A stretch of DNA of 42,561 bases, from contig JACRMM010000037.1 of assembly GCA_016214985.1 (NCBI GenBank), positions 1-42,561 on the forward strand. The letters are read 5' to 3'. A model generated the notes under the pieces. That model worked only from the letters and a program-made list of their open reading frames with translations. It had not been told where the DNA came from and made no database searches. Below, in pieces: positions 7,481 through 15,615 of the stretch. Origin of the DNA: Deltaproteobacteria bacterium. GTDB lineage: Bacteria > Desulfobacterota > Deferrisomatia > Deferrisomatales > JACRMM01. A program made the position numbers and the translations under genes. Positions within the stretch are counted from its first letter, which is position 1, and every line of letters begins with the position of its first letter.

Positions 7481-8674
7481 ATGAATGCGCTGCGCCGACT
7501 GACCTTACTCAGCCTCGAGCAGGCCACCGTGCTCCCCTACCTCACCTATCGTCTGGCCCAGGACGGCGTGCGGGTCATCCGGCTGGAGCACCCCCAAATG
7601 GGCGACCCGAACCGCAAGGTCGGGGAACCCTTCGCGCCGGGGGAGAGCGAGATGGGGAGCTACTTCCTCTCCATCAACGCCGGGAAGGAGGCGGTGACCC
7701 TCAACCTGAAGAACCCCAAAGGCCAGCAGCTCCTCCAGGACCTGATCGTCCGTCTGAACGTGGACGTGTTCGCCACCAACCAGCTGCCCAAGAACTACGC
7801 GTCCCTGGGCATCGAGTACGAGACCCTGCGCGCGGTGAAGCCCGACCTCATCTGGTTGGGGCTCACGGGCTTCGGCCCCGACTCCAACGAGGCTGCCTAC
7901 GACCCGGTGCTCCAGGCCCGGGGCGGCCTCATGGATCTCACCGGCGAGGCCGGCGGGAGCCCCCAGGTGGCGGGGATCCCGCTGCCGGACATGGGTACGA
8001 GCGAGCACGCTTACGGGCTCCTGATGCGGGCACTCTTCGAGCGTTCCGTGACCGGGAAGGGGTCACGCCTCGACCTGGCCATGATGGACTCCACGGTCTC
8101 CTGGCTCACCCAGCCCATCACCATGGCCAAGAGCTTCGGCAAGATCATGACCCGGCGAGGGGCGACCCACGAGTTCTTCGCGCCGGTGAGCGTCTACCCT
8201 ACGAAGGACAGCTACGTGTACGTGGCGCTGGGCAACGACGTGCAGTGGACGCGCCTGCTCTCGATCCCGGGTTTCCAGGGCCTGGACGATCCCGCCTACG
8301 CCACCAACGCGGGTCGGATCGCGGACGTGGAGCGCTTGAACGAGCGGATGGCCGAGGCGACGCGCGCCTACGCCACCCAGGAGCTCCTCGACATCTTCCG
8401 CCAGGCCGTCATCCCGATCTCGAAGGTCCAGAATGTCCTGGAGGTGTGCGAGGACCCGGCCGTCAAGCCCAAGCTCCTGCGGGCCGCGGATCCGACGACC
8501 GGCTTCCGGCTCACCCTGGCACCGCCGCCCTTCATGACCTCGTATCTCACGGAGAACCACCAGACCCTCTCCTTCCCCCCGCGCTTCGGCGAGCACAACG
8601 CGGTCATCTACGGGGAGACGCTGGGGCTGGGGGAGGGGGATCTGGCGGCCCTGAAGAGCGAGGGAGTGATCTAG
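7481..8674 (+). CDS. Class III (CaiB/BaiF) CoA-transferase
   Basis: The 397-residue product is a typical family III CoA-transferase that moves CoA between carboxylic acids through an aspartyl-CoA thioester. The motif AYDPVLQARGGLMDLTG (near 139-155) and the loop GIPLPDMGTS are conserved, and Asp170 in the latter is the expected nucleophile. It is the first gene of the long plus-strand operon, upstream of an acyl-CoA dehydrogenase and a B12 mutase. In the Aromatoleum indoleacetate cluster the equivalent enzyme (IaaL) transfers CoA to a phenylsuccinate-type acid. The same role here is inferred from context. ATG 7481 follows GAGG. Confidence 0.9.
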   Translation: MNALRRLTLLSLEQATVLPYLTYRLAQDGVRVIRLEHPQMGDPNRKVGEPFAPGESEMGSYFLSINAGKEAVTLNLKNPKGQQLLQDLIVRLNVDVFATNQLPKNYASLGIEYETLRAVKPDLIWLGLTGFGPDSNEAAYDPVLQARGGLMDLTGEAGGSPQVAGIPLPDMGTSEHAYGLLMRALFERSVTGKGSRLDLAMMDSTVSWLTQPITMAKSFGKIMTRRGATHEFFAPVSVYPTKDSYVYVALGNDVQWTRLLSIPGFQGLDDPAYATNAGRIADVERLNERMAEATRAYATQELLDIFRQAVIPISKVQNVLEVCEDPAVKPKLLRAADPTTGFRLTLAPPPFMTSYLTENHQTLSFPPRFGEHNAVIYGETLGLGEGDLAALKSEGVI

Positions 8675-8769
8675 GGACGGGTTGTTGGAGATCGGTTCTG
8701 GGTTGTTGCTGCTCATAACCAAGAAAGAAGAACCAATAACCAATAACGAATCACCCACAACGAATAACA
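8675..8769. repeat. Word-repeat hairpin spacer 2 (GGTTGTTGG / CCAATAACC)
   Basis: The spacer between CoA-transferase and acyl-CoA dehydrogenase is built from variants of GGGTTGTT in the first half and of CCAATAAC/CGAATAAC in the second half, which is the opposite orientation of the same word. The halves can fold back on each other. Confidence 0.65.
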
Positions 8770-8779
8770 GGTACCCGCC

Positions 8780-9928
8780 ATGGACTTTCGCCTGACCGAA
8801 GAACAGGAGTTCTTTCGAAGCGCAGTGGCCGACACCGTCGACCGCCTGATCCTGCCCCACGTGGAACGGATCGATCAGACGGACGAGATCCCCCCGGAGC
8901 TGTGGAAGGAGTTCACGGGCCTGGGCTACCTGGGGCTGCGTTACCCCGAGGAGCTGGGCGGCATGAACGCTGACCCGATCACCTGCATGCTCTTCTACGA
9001 GGAGCTCTCCCGGGGGTCGGTGGGCTTCGCCCAGGCCGTCATCATGAACATGCTGATGGGCACCCACTTCCTGTTCCGCTTCGGGAGCCCGGCCCTGAGG
9101 GAGCGGTGCCTCCTGCCGGCGATCCGGGGCGAGAAGATCGCAACGATGTGCTTCACCGAGGATCAGTCGGGCTCGGACCTGGCGGCGACCCGCACCGTGG
9201 CCCGGAAGGTCGACGGTGGGTGGCGCCTCACGGGCACCAAGAACTGGATCACGAACGGCCCCTCCTGCGACTTCGCCACCGTGCTGGCCACCACGGACGC
9301 CTCCAAGGGCATGAAGGGCCTGAACTTCTTCCTCGTGGAAAAGGGGACGTCGGGCTTCCAGCCCGGCCAGCAACTCCACAAGCTGGGTGCCCGGGGGCCC
9401 GCGTGCGGCGAGCTCGTCCTGGACGATGCCTTTGTGCCCGAGGAGAACCTCCTGGGGGCGGAGGAGGGCAAGGGTGTCGCGTACCTCGGCGAGATCCTGA
9501 ACGAGGTGCGGTGCATGACGGGCGCCATGGCGCTCGGGATGGCGCGCACGGCCTTCGCCGACGGCCTGGAGTACACCCGCAAGCGTCAGGCCTTCGGCAA
9601 GGCCATTGGGGAGTACCAGCTGATCCGGGCGAAGATCGCCGACATGGCCACCGACATGGAGGCCGCCCGCCTCATGGTCTATTGGGTCGCCTGGATGATC
9701 GGCGAGGGCCTGAACCCCAGGAGGGAGGCGGCCATGGCCAAAATGTACGCCACCGAGATGTGCCTGAAGGTCGTGGACGAGGTGACGCGGATCTACGGCG
9801 CCAACGGCTTCGCCTCGGAGTACGGCCCCCAGCGGTACTTCCGGGACGCCCGGTTCCTCCTGTACGGGGGCGGGACCCACGAGATCATCAAGGACTTCGT
9901 GGGCCGGGAGATCATACGAGAACGCTAG
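8780..9928 (+). CDS. Acyl-CoA dehydrogenase
   Basis: A 382-residue member of the acyl-CoA dehydrogenase family, of standard length. It shows the N-terminal helical domain, the FAD-binding segment CFTEDQSGSDLAA (near 126-138), KNWITNG, and the C-terminal catalytic-base region GGGTHEIIK with Glu368 in the usual position. Such enzymes oxidise acyl-CoA at C2-C3 and hand electrons to an ETF, whose genes follow directly. In the indoleacetate pathway the matching enzyme oxidises (2-aminobenzyl)malonyl-CoA, with loss of CO2, to an aminocinnamoyl-CoA. I do not see the glutaryl-CoA dehydrogenase-type Arg near the substrate carboxylate, so decarboxylation is not shown by the sequence. Confidence 0.93.
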   Translation: MDFRLTEEQEFFRSAVADTVDRLILPHVERIDQTDEIPPELWKEFTGLGYLGLRYPEELGGMNADPITCMLFYEELSRGSVGFAQAVIMNMLMGTHFLFRFGSPALRERCLLPAIRGEKIATMCFTEDQSGSDLAATRTVARKVDGGWRLTGTKNWITNGPSCDFATVLATTDASKGMKGLNFFLVEKGTSGFQPGQQLHKLGARGPACGELVLDDAFVPEENLLGAEEGKGVAYLGEILNEVRCMTGAMALGMARTAFADGLEYTRKRQAFGKAIGEYQLIRAKIADMATDMEAARLMVYWVAWMIGEGLNPRREAAMAKMYATEMCLKVVDEVTRIYGANGFASEYGPQRYFRDARFLLYGGGTHEIIKDFVGREIIRER

Positions 9929-9961
9929 GCGGCTAGGCGGTTAGGCGGCTAGGACGCTGGG
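9923..9961. repeat. Word-repeat spacer 3 (GGCGGCTAGGCGGTTA)
   Basis: Tandem copies of a degenerate 8-base word (GCTAGGCG, GCTAGGCG, GTTAGGCG, GCTAGGAC) fill the gap before etfB and include the stop codon of the preceding gene. Only one orientation of the word is present here. Confidence 0.65.
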
Positions 9962-9969
9962 AGGTGCCC

Positions 9970-10734
9970 ATGAAGATCGCAGTTCTCGTCAAGGAGGTCC
10001 CCGACCTCGAGGCCCTGGTGAAGGTGGCCGAGGGCGGCGCGTCGGTGGAGGTGGAAAAGAAGCGCTGCCTGAACTTCTTCGACGAGATCGCCGTGGAAGC
10101 GGCGCTTCGGGTGAAGCAGGCGGCCGGCGGAACCGTGTACGCCGTCTCGGCCGGCGCGGGTACCGGCCTCGAGGCGGTGCGCCGGGCCCTGGCCATGGGC
10201 GCCGACACCGCCTTCCTGGTGGACGACCCGGGCCTGCAGGGCGCGGACTCCCTGACGGTGGCTCGCGCGCTGGCGGCCGTCTGCCGGCGCGAGGGCTTCG
10301 ACCTCGTGCTCGCCGGCCGGCAGGCCACGGACGACGAGGCCGGACTCGTGGGGCCCATGGTGGCCGAGTTGCTCGGTATCCCGTGCGTCGTCGGCGTCAC
10401 CGCCTTGGAACTGGAGGGCGGCGCGACCCGCGTTTCCCGGGAGACGGACCGGGGGACCGAGACCCTTCGGGCGCCCCTCCCGGCGCTTCTGACCGCGGAG
10501 AAGGGGCTCTGCGAGCCTCGAGTCCCCCAGGTGACGGGGCTCATGAAGGCGATGAAGGCCCAGGTGCCCAAGGCGACCCTCGCGGAGCTGGGCGTGGAGG
10601 CGGCGCCGGCGCCCGTCGTGGCAGGGTACCGAGGGCCTGCCCGGCGGCCCCCGGTCCAGATGATCGAGGGCGAGCCCGCGGTAGCGGCCGCTCGGCTCGT
10701 CGAATTGCTCCGAGCGGAGGCCAAAGTCTTGTAG
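9970..10734 (+). CDS. etfB: Electron transfer flavoprotein beta subunit / FixA
   Basis: The 254-residue protein begins MKIAVLVKEVPD, as ETF beta/FixA proteins do, and contains the nucleotide-binding stretch GRQATDDEAGLVGPMVAELLG. ETF takes electrons from acyl-CoA dehydrogenases. The order of the four genes (EtfB, EtfA, FixC, FixX) is exactly that of fixABCX. In bifurcating FixAB complexes the beta subunit binds FAD instead of AMP, and the DDEAGLVGP segment looks more like that group, but I cannot decide this by eye. Start ATG 9970 is preceded by GGGAGGT; a GTG at 9964 is a less likely alternative. Confidence 0.93.
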   Translation: MKIAVLVKEVPDLEALVKVAEGGASVEVEKKRCLNFFDEIAVEAALRVKQAAGGTVYAVSAGAGTGLEAVRRALAMGADTAFLVDDPGLQGADSLTVARALAAVCRREGFDLVLAGRQATDDEAGLVGPMVAELLGIPCVVGVTALELEGGATRVSRETDRGTETLRAPLPALLTAEKGLCEPRVPQVTGLMKAMKAQVPKATLAELGVEAAPAPVVAGYRGPARRPPVQMIEGEPAVAAARLVELLRAEAKVL

Positions 10735-10738
10735 AGCG

Positions 10739-10806
10739 AGTTCCCAGTTCCGCGTTGAAAGACCGGGAGTTTGGAACGTGGAACTCGGAACCTGGAACTT
10801 GGAACG
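10739..10806. repeat. Word-repeat hairpin spacer 4 (TGGAAC / GTTCC)
   Basis: The spacer between etfB and etfA holds GTTCCCAGTTCC on the left and tandem TTGGAACGTGGAACTCGGAACCTGGAAC-type words on the right, so the two sides are inverted versions of one degenerate word. Confidence 0.65.
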
Positions 10807-10814
10807 AGGTTCTC

Positions 10815-11771
10815 ATGTCGATCTTCGTGATCTGCGAAGCACAGGGTAACGGGTACCGATCCTCGAGCCTGGAGCTTCTGTCACAGGCGCGAAGGCTCTC
10901 GGCCGGGGCGTCGGTCGTCGCCGTGGTGTTGGGCGACGAGGCCACCTCCGCGTCGGTGCTCCAGGGCGCGGCGCACCGGGTGATGGCCGTCGAGGGCGCG
11001 AAGGTCGGGCCCTACAGCGCTGACGCGTGGACCGAGGCCCTGGCGGGGCTTCTCTTGAACGAGACGCCGCGACTGGTCCTCTTCGGCGAGGGGACGCGGG
11101 CCCGAGACCTCCTGCCGCGGCTCGCGGCCCGCCTGGGTGCAGCCGCGTTCACCAACGCGCTCGCGCTCGAGCTGGACGGGCCGTCGCTGGTGCTCACCCG
11201 GCCGGCTTACGGCGGCAAGGCGTACGTGGCGATCCGGTGCGGCGACCGGCTGTGCCTTGCGGCTTTCCGGCCCAACAGCTTCGACGCGGGCGCGGCTCCA
11301 GTGGCGGAGACCGCCTTCGAGACCGTCCAGGTCTCGGTGGCCGGGAGCCGGGTGGACCTCGTGGAGCAGAGGCCGCGGGAGTCGACGCGCGTGGACTTGG
11401 TGGAGGCCCAGCGGGTCGTGGCCGGCGGGCGCGGGCTCAAGGTGCCGGAGAACCTGCGGCTGCTCGAGGACCTGGCGGATGCGCTGGGCGGCGCGGTGGG
11501 CGTCTCCCGCGCCGTCGTGGACGCCGGCTGGGCCGACCACGCGATCCAGGTGGGCAAGTCGGGCAAGACCATCTCTCCCTCCCTCTACTTCGCCGTGGGC
11601 GTCTCGGGCGCCGTGCACCACACCATGGGCATGGACACGGCCAAGGTCGTCGTGGCGATCAACACCGACCCCAAGGCCCCGATCTTCCAGTACGCCGACT
11701 ACGGGATCGTGGGCGACGCCCTGCAGGTGTTGCCGGCCCTGACCGCGGCGATCACGAGGGTGGTTGGATGA
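10815..11771 (+). CDS. etfA: Electron transfer flavoprotein alpha subunit / FixB
   Basis: The 318-residue product has the standard ETF alpha C-terminal FAD domain: GVSRAVVDAGW, HAIQVGKSGKTISPSLYFA, VGVSGAVHHTMGM, and INTDPKAPIFQYADYG. Length is normal and there is no N-terminal ferredoxin extension. It pairs with the upstream beta subunit and passes electrons to the FixC/ETF-quinone oxidoreductase whose start codon overlaps its stop. ATG 10815 chosen because family similarity starts at MSIFVICE. Confidence 0.94.
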   Translation: MSIFVICEAQGNGYRSSSLELLSQARRLSAGASVVAVVLGDEATSASVLQGAAHRVMAVEGAKVGPYSADAWTEALAGLLLNETPRLVLFGEGTRARDLLPRLAARLGAAAFTNALALELDGPSLVLTRPAYGGKAYVAIRCGDRLCLAAFRPNSFDAGAAPVAETAFETVQVSVAGSRVDLVEQRPRESTRVDLVEAQRVVAGGRGLKVPENLRLLEDLADALGGAVGVSRAVVDAGWADHAIQVGKSGKTISPSLYFAVGVSGAVHHTMGMDTAKVVVAINTDPKAPIFQYADYGIVGDALQVLPALTAAITRVVG

Positions 11772-13054
11772 AGATGGACGCGGTCGTCGTCGGGGCCGGT
11801 CTGGCGGGCCTGGCGGCGGCCGAGACGCTGGCCGACGCCGGGCTCGAGGTGGTCGTACTGGAGCGGGGTGACGGCCCCGGCTCGAAGAACGTCACGGGTG
11901 GCCGCCTCTACGTGGACCCGGTGCGGGACCTCTTCCCGGAGTGGTGGGCCGAGGCGCCCCTGGAGCGCCCGGTGACGCACGAGGCGTGGACGCTTCTGGA
12001 CGAGGGGAAGAGTCTTCGGGTCGACTTCCAGGACGAGGGCCTCGGCGGCGCGCTGCCCCAGAGCTACACGGTTCTCAGAGGACGATTCGACGCGTGGCTC
12101 GGCGAGCGGGTGACGGGCAAAGGCGCTCTTGTCATCCCGCAGAAGCCCGTGGCCGAGCTCCTCTGGGAAGGGGGGGCGGTAGCGGGAGTCCGCGTGGACG
12201 GGGAGGAGATCCCGGCCCACGCCGTCATCGCCTGCGACGGCGTGCTCTCGTTCGTGGGGAAGGCCGCAGGGGTGACGGACCGCCCGGCGCCCAGGGCCGT
12301 GGCCGTAGGGGTGAAGGAGATCCTCGGGCTGCCCCCGGGCACGATCGAGGACCGCTTCCAGCTCGAGCCGGGAGAGGGCGCGGCCGAGCTCTTCGTGGGC
12401 AGCGTGACCCGGGGGCTCCTGGGGGGCGGGTTCTGCTACACGAACCGCGAATCCCTATCGCTCGGGCTCGTCGTTGGCGTGGGGGATCTGGTGGAGAAGG
12501 GGTGCGGGGAGAAGGTCCCCGAGCTCTTCGAGGCGTTCAAAGATCACCCGCGGGTCCGGGCGCTCGCCCGGGGCGGCGAGCTCCTGGAGTACTCGGCCCA
12601 CCTGATCCCCGAGGGGGGGCTCGACGCCGTGCCCCGGCTCGTGCAGAACGGTCTTCTGCTGGCCGGCGACGCCGCGGGCCTCGCGCTCAACATGGGCTAC
12701 ACGGTGCGGGGCATGGAGTTCGCGCTTGCAAGCGGGCGCCTGGCCGCCCAGGCGGTGCTCGAGGCCCGCGAGAAGGGCGACTACTCGGCGGCCGGCCTCG
12801 GCTCCTACCCGCAACGGCTCAAGGAGAGCTTCGTCTGGCGCTACCTGGAGGCGTTCCGGGAGATGCCCCGGCTCCTGGAGAACCCGGCCCTCTTCACCCG
12901 CTACCCCGCCGAGGTGTGCCGGCTCGTCCAGAGTCTCGTGCGGCTCGAGCGGGAGAAGCCCGGGAAGATTTCGGGAAAGGTCTGGGAGTTCCTGCGGAAG
13001 AACGTGCTCAACTGGCGGGACCTGAAGATGCTCAACCAGCTGCGAAAGCTGTAG
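11768..13054 (+). CDS. fixC: FixC / ETF-quinone oxidoreductase flavoprotein
   Basis: The 428-residue flavoprotein has an N-terminal Rossmann motif VVGAGLAGLAAAETLADAG (residues 6-24) followed by LERG, the ETF-QO segment GSKNVTGG, and a second FAD stretch NGLLLAGDAAGLALNMGYTVRGMEFA. It lacks the C-terminal [4Fe-4S] domain of long ETF-QO proteins; that part is a separate gene (FixX) next door. It should take electrons from EtfAB and reduce membrane quinone. The ATG overlaps the etfA stop (ATGA). Position after fixA/fixB homologues fits either a plain ETF:quinone route or a FixABCX bifurcating complex. Confidence 0.92.
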   Translation: MKMDAVVVGAGLAGLAAAETLADAGLEVVVLERGDGPGSKNVTGGRLYVDPVRDLFPEWWAEAPLERPVTHEAWTLLDEGKSLRVDFQDEGLGGALPQSYTVLRGRFDAWLGERVTGKGALVIPQKPVAELLWEGGAVAGVRVDGEEIPAHAVIACDGVLSFVGKAAGVTDRPAPRAVAVGVKEILGLPPGTIEDRFQLEPGEGAAELFVGSVTRGLLGGGFCYTNRESLSLGLVVGVGDLVEKGCGEKVPELFEAFKDHPRVRALARGGELLEYSAHLIPEGGLDAVPRLVQNGLLLAGDAAGLALNMGYTVRGMEFALASGRLAAQAVLEAREKGDYSAAGLGSYPQRLKESFVWRYLEAFREMPRLLENPALFTRYPAEVCRLVQSLVRLEREKPGKISGKVWEFLRKNVLNWRDLKMLNQLRKL

Positions 13055-13067
13055 GGCTGCCTGGAGA

Positions 13068-13106
13068 GGTCGGACCGGTCGGACGAGTCGGACGGGTCCG
13101 ACCGGT
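13068..13106. repeat. Word-repeat hairpin spacer 5 (GGTCGGAC / GTCCGACC)
   Basis: Tandem words GGTCGGACC, GGTCGGACG, AGTCGGACG, GGTCCGACC between fixC and fixX. The last unit is the reverse complement of the first, so the element can fold. The same vocabulary recurs at 17727-17773. Confidence 0.7.
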
Positions 13107-13124
13107 TGAAAAGAGGACGCCGTC

Positions 13125-13403
13125 ATGGACGTCGCTGCGAAGCTCACGAAGAATGCGATCAAGGCCGACGCCGAGAGCCACATCGCCATCGACGCCGAGG
13201 TCTGCCGGGCGAAGTGCACGGAGCGGCACTGCGAGCGCGTCTGCCCGGCGGCTCTCTACGAGTGGAACGCCGAGGCCCAGCGGATGGTGGTGGAGCACGC
13301 GGGGTGCCTGGAGTGCGGCACCTGTCTCGTGGCCTGCCGCCACGACGCCCTCTCGTGGAAGTACCCGAAAGGCGGGTACGGGGTGCAGTACCGGTACGGG
13401 TAA
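13125..13403 (+). CDS. fixX: FixX-like ferredoxin
   Basis: A 92-residue ferredoxin-like protein of the FixX family. It has eight cysteines: 27, 31, 36, 40, 61, 64, 67 and 71. The second group, CLECGTCLVAC (61-71), is a classical [4Fe-4S] motif; the first group, ending CERVCP, resembles the partly degenerate first cluster site of FixX. It would supply the Fe-S domain missing from the FixC homologue immediately upstream and complete the electron path from EtfAB to quinone. Confidence 0.92.
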   Translation: MDVAAKLTKNAIKADAESHIAIDAEVCRAKCTERHCERVCPAALYEWNAEAQRMVVEHAGCLECGTCLVACRHDALSWKYPKGGYGVQYRYG

Positions 13404-13404
13404 C

Positions 13405-13484
13405 GACGCTGGACAGCGAGGCGGCCAGGCAGCTCGGCCGAATGAATCATGGTTCAAGCGGCCCAGCCGCCGAGCCGCCCAGCC
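13405..13484. repeat. Word-repeat hairpin spacer 6 (AGGCGGCCAGGCAGCTCGG / reverse)
   Basis: The left arm at 13419-13440 (GGCGGCCAGGCAGCTCGGC) and right arm at 13459-13484 (GCCGCCGAGCCGCCCAGCC) are inverted, imperfect copies of one short word repeated two or three times in each arm. It lies between fixX and the B12-binding mutase subunit. Confidence 0.65.
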
Positions 13485-13499
13485 ACAAGAGGAGTTCCT

Positions 13500-13892
13500 G
13501 TGAGCAAGCGGATCAAGGTCCTCGTCGCGAAGCCCGGTCTCGACGGGCACGATCGCGGGGCCAAGGTAGTGGCCCACGCCCTCAGAGAGGCAGGGATGGA
13601 GGTCATCTACACGGGACTCCATCAGAGCATCGAGGCGATCGTCGCGGCGGCCGTCCAGGAGGATGTGGACCTCATCGGCCTGTCGATCATGACCGGGGGG
13701 CATCTCCCGATCTGCCGCAAGCTCATGACGATCCTCCGGGAGAAGGGCGCCGGCGACAAGCTGGTCTTCGTCGGGGGCGTGATCCCCAGCCGGGACTTTG
13801 ACGCGCTCCGGGCCCTGGGGGTCAAGGGGATCTTTCCCGGCGGCACTCCCCTCCAGGAGACCATCGAGTTCATCCGCGCGAACGTCGCATAG
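13500..13892 (+). CDS. Acyl-CoA mutase, coenzyme B12-binding small subunit
   Basis: The 130-residue protein is a stand-alone cobalamin-binding domain, the usual size for small subunits of acyl-CoA mutases. It has the DxHxxG motif [10 protein letters not shown], whose His replaces the lower axial base of B12, then [11 protein letters not shown] and GGVIP and [10 protein letters not shown], which line the nucleotide-tail pocket. I take the GTG at 13500 as the start, because AGAGGAG lies 6-7 bases upstream and the family begins at [12 protein letters not shown]. An in-frame ATG at 13449 would add a low-complexity tail read from the spacer repeat. The large subunit starts 9 bp downstream. Confidence 0.94.
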   Translation: MSKRIKVLVAKPGLDGHDRGAKVVAHALREAGMEVIYTGLHQSIEAIVAAAVQEDVDLIGLSIMTGGHLPICRKLMTILREKGAGDKLVFVGGVIPSRDFDALRALGVKGIFPGGTPLQETIEFIRANVA

Positions 13893-13901
13893 GAGACGGG
13901 A

Positions 13902-15530
13902 ATGGACGTCGCACGCTACATCAAGGACGAGAAGGACCAGATCCAGGACGTCATCCTGTCGTCCGGGATCCATGTGAAGGCGAAGTATGGGCCCGAGGAC
14001 CTGGAGGCCATCGGCTTCGACCACGCAAAGGACGTCGGGGAGCCCGGCGAGTACCCCTTCACCCGCAACATCTTCGCCGAGGGATACCGCTCGCGCGAGT
14101 GGACGACCCGCCAGTACACGGGCTTCGGCACCCCGCGGGAGAGCAACGAGCGGTTCAAGCTCATGATCGCCCACGGGCAGACGGGCCTGAACGTCGCCTT
14201 CGACCTCCCGACGCAGATGGGGTACGACTCGGACCACCCCATGGCCGAGGGCGAGGTGGGGCGTGTGGGCATGGCGGTCGACAGCCTGCGGGACTTCGAG
14301 ATCGCCTTCGCCGGCGTCGACCTCCACACCGTGGGCGCGGGCCTCACGATCAACGCGGTGGCGTCCATCATGCTCGCCATGTACCAGGCCGTCGGCGAGA
14401 AGCTCGGCTTCGACCGCACGAAGATCTCGGCCACGCCCCAAAACGACATCTTGAAAGAGGTCATCGGTCGCGGCGCCTGGATCTACGCGCTCGATCCGGC
14501 GGTGAAGCTCATCGGCGACACCATCGAGTACGCGATCACCGCGATGCCGAAGACCAACCCGGTGAGCATCTGCGGGTACCACATCCGGGAGTCCGGCGCC
14601 ACGCCGGCCCAGGAGATGGCCTACGCGTTCGGCATCGCCAACGCCTACATCGACGAGGTGGTCCGCCGGGGCTACCACCCCGAGCAGTTCGTCGGCCGCT
14701 TCAGCTTCAACCTGAACATCTTCGGCAACCTCTGGGAGCAGGTGGCGAAGTTTCGGGCGGGCCGCAAGGTCTGGGCCTGGAACCTCAGGGAGAAATACGG
14801 GGTCCAAAATCCCCGAAACCTCTGGCTGCGCGGGCTCTTCGCCGGCGGCGGCTCGGGGCTCACCAAGGCCGAGCCCGAGAACAACATCATGCGGGGCGCC
14901 TACTACGCGCTGGCCGCGGCCCTCTCCGGCGCCCAGACCACGGCGCTGTGCTCCTTCGACGAGGCGTTCACGATCCCCACGCCGCGCTCCGCGCTACTCT
15001 CGCTGCGCACCTGCCAGCTCCTCATGGAGGAGGTCGGGATGCGCGACACGGTTGATCCGCTCGCCGGCTCCTACTTCATCGAGACGCTGACGAAGGAGAT
15101 GGAGGGGAAGATCCGCGAGGAGATGGAGGACATCGAGCGGCGCGGCGGCATGCTCCAGTGCGTGAAGGACGGGTACGTCCAGCGCAAGGTGTCGCGGCAG
15201 GCGTTCGAGTTCGAATCGGCGCTCCAGCGGGGCGAGCTCATCAAGGTGGGCGTGAACAAGTACGTGACCGAGGCGGAGCACGAGGTGGAACTCCACGAGT
15301 ACAACGAGGCCTGGGCCGAGGAGAAGATCCGAGACCTCCAGGAGCTCCGGCGGACCCGGGACTCCAAGGCGTCGGCCGCCAGCCTGAAGGCCCTGGAACA
15401 GGGGGCGCGGGAAGGCAAGAACGTCATGCCGTTCCTCGTCGACTGCTGTCGCGCCTACGCCACCGTGGGCGAGATGTCGGACGTGTTCCGGGGTGTCTTC
15501 GGGGAGTTCAAGGAGCCGAGCATTTTCTAG
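13902..15530 (+). CDS. Coenzyme B12-dependent acyl-CoA mutase, large subunit (methylmalonyl-CoA mutase type)
   Basis: The 542-residue product is a full-length catalytic barrel of the methylmalonyl-CoA mutase family, working with the small subunit encoded just upstream. Tyr72, Arg190 and His227 align without gaps (constant offset 17) to Tyr89, Arg207 and His244 of Propionibacterium mutase. In that enzyme Tyr89 and Arg207 bind the substrate carboxylate. Isobutyryl- and 2-hydroxyisobutyryl-CoA mutases have other residues there, so this enzyme should act on a carboxylated acyl-CoA. In context (hydantoinase, CoA ligases, acyl-CoA dehydrogenase), a likely reaction is phenylsuccinyl-CoA-type to benzylmalonyl-CoA-type rearrangement, as in anaerobic indoleacetate breakdown. 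Plain methylmalonyl-CoA mutase remains possible. Confidence 0.93.
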   Translation: MDVARYIKDEKDQIQDVILSSGIHVKAKYGPEDLEAIGFDHAKDVGEPGEYPFTRNIFAEGYRSREWTTRQYTGFGTPRESNERFKLMIAHGQTGLNVAFDLPTQMGYDSDHPMAEGEVGRVGMAVDSLRDFEIAFAGVDLHTVGAGLTINAVASIMLAMYQAVGEKLGFDRTKISATPQNDILKEVIGRGAWIYALDPAVKLIGDTIEYAITAMPKTNPVSICGYHIRESGATPAQEMAYAFGIANAYIDEVVRRGYHPEQFVGRFSFNLNIFGNLWEQVAKFRAGRKVWAWNLREKYGVQNPRNLWLRGLFAGGGSGLTKAEPENNIMRGAYYALAAALSGAQTTALCSFDEAFTIPTPRSALLSLRTCQLLMEEVGMRDTVDPLAGSYFIETLTKEMEGKIREEMEDIERRGGMLQCVKDGYVQRKVSRQAFEFESALQRGELIKVGVNKYVTEAEHEVELHEYNEAWAEEKIRDLQELRRTRDSKASAASLKALEQGAREGKNVMPFLVDCCRAYATVGEMSDVFRGVFGEFKEPSIF

Positions 15531-15533
15531 CAT

Positions 15534-15603
15534 TCAGCGATCAGCGTTCAGCTTTCAGCCAGATCGAGACGGATTCTTGGCTGATCGCTGACAGCTGACA
15601 GCC
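15534..15603. repeat. Word-repeat hairpin spacer 7 (TCAGC / GCTGA)
   Basis: Left arm 15534-15560 contains four TCAGC units in words of about 7 bases. The right arm, from 15579, reads GGCTGATCGCTGACAGCTGA, the inverse orientation. The spacer separates the mutase and hydantoinase A genes. Confidence 0.7.
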
Positions 15604-15615
15604 GTGAGGGTTGCC

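Noticed and set aside
13902..15530. 2-hydroxyisobutyryl-CoA or isobutyryl-CoA mutase
   Set aside because: Those enzymes replace the carboxylate-binding Tyr and Arg; both are kept here (Tyr72, Arg190).
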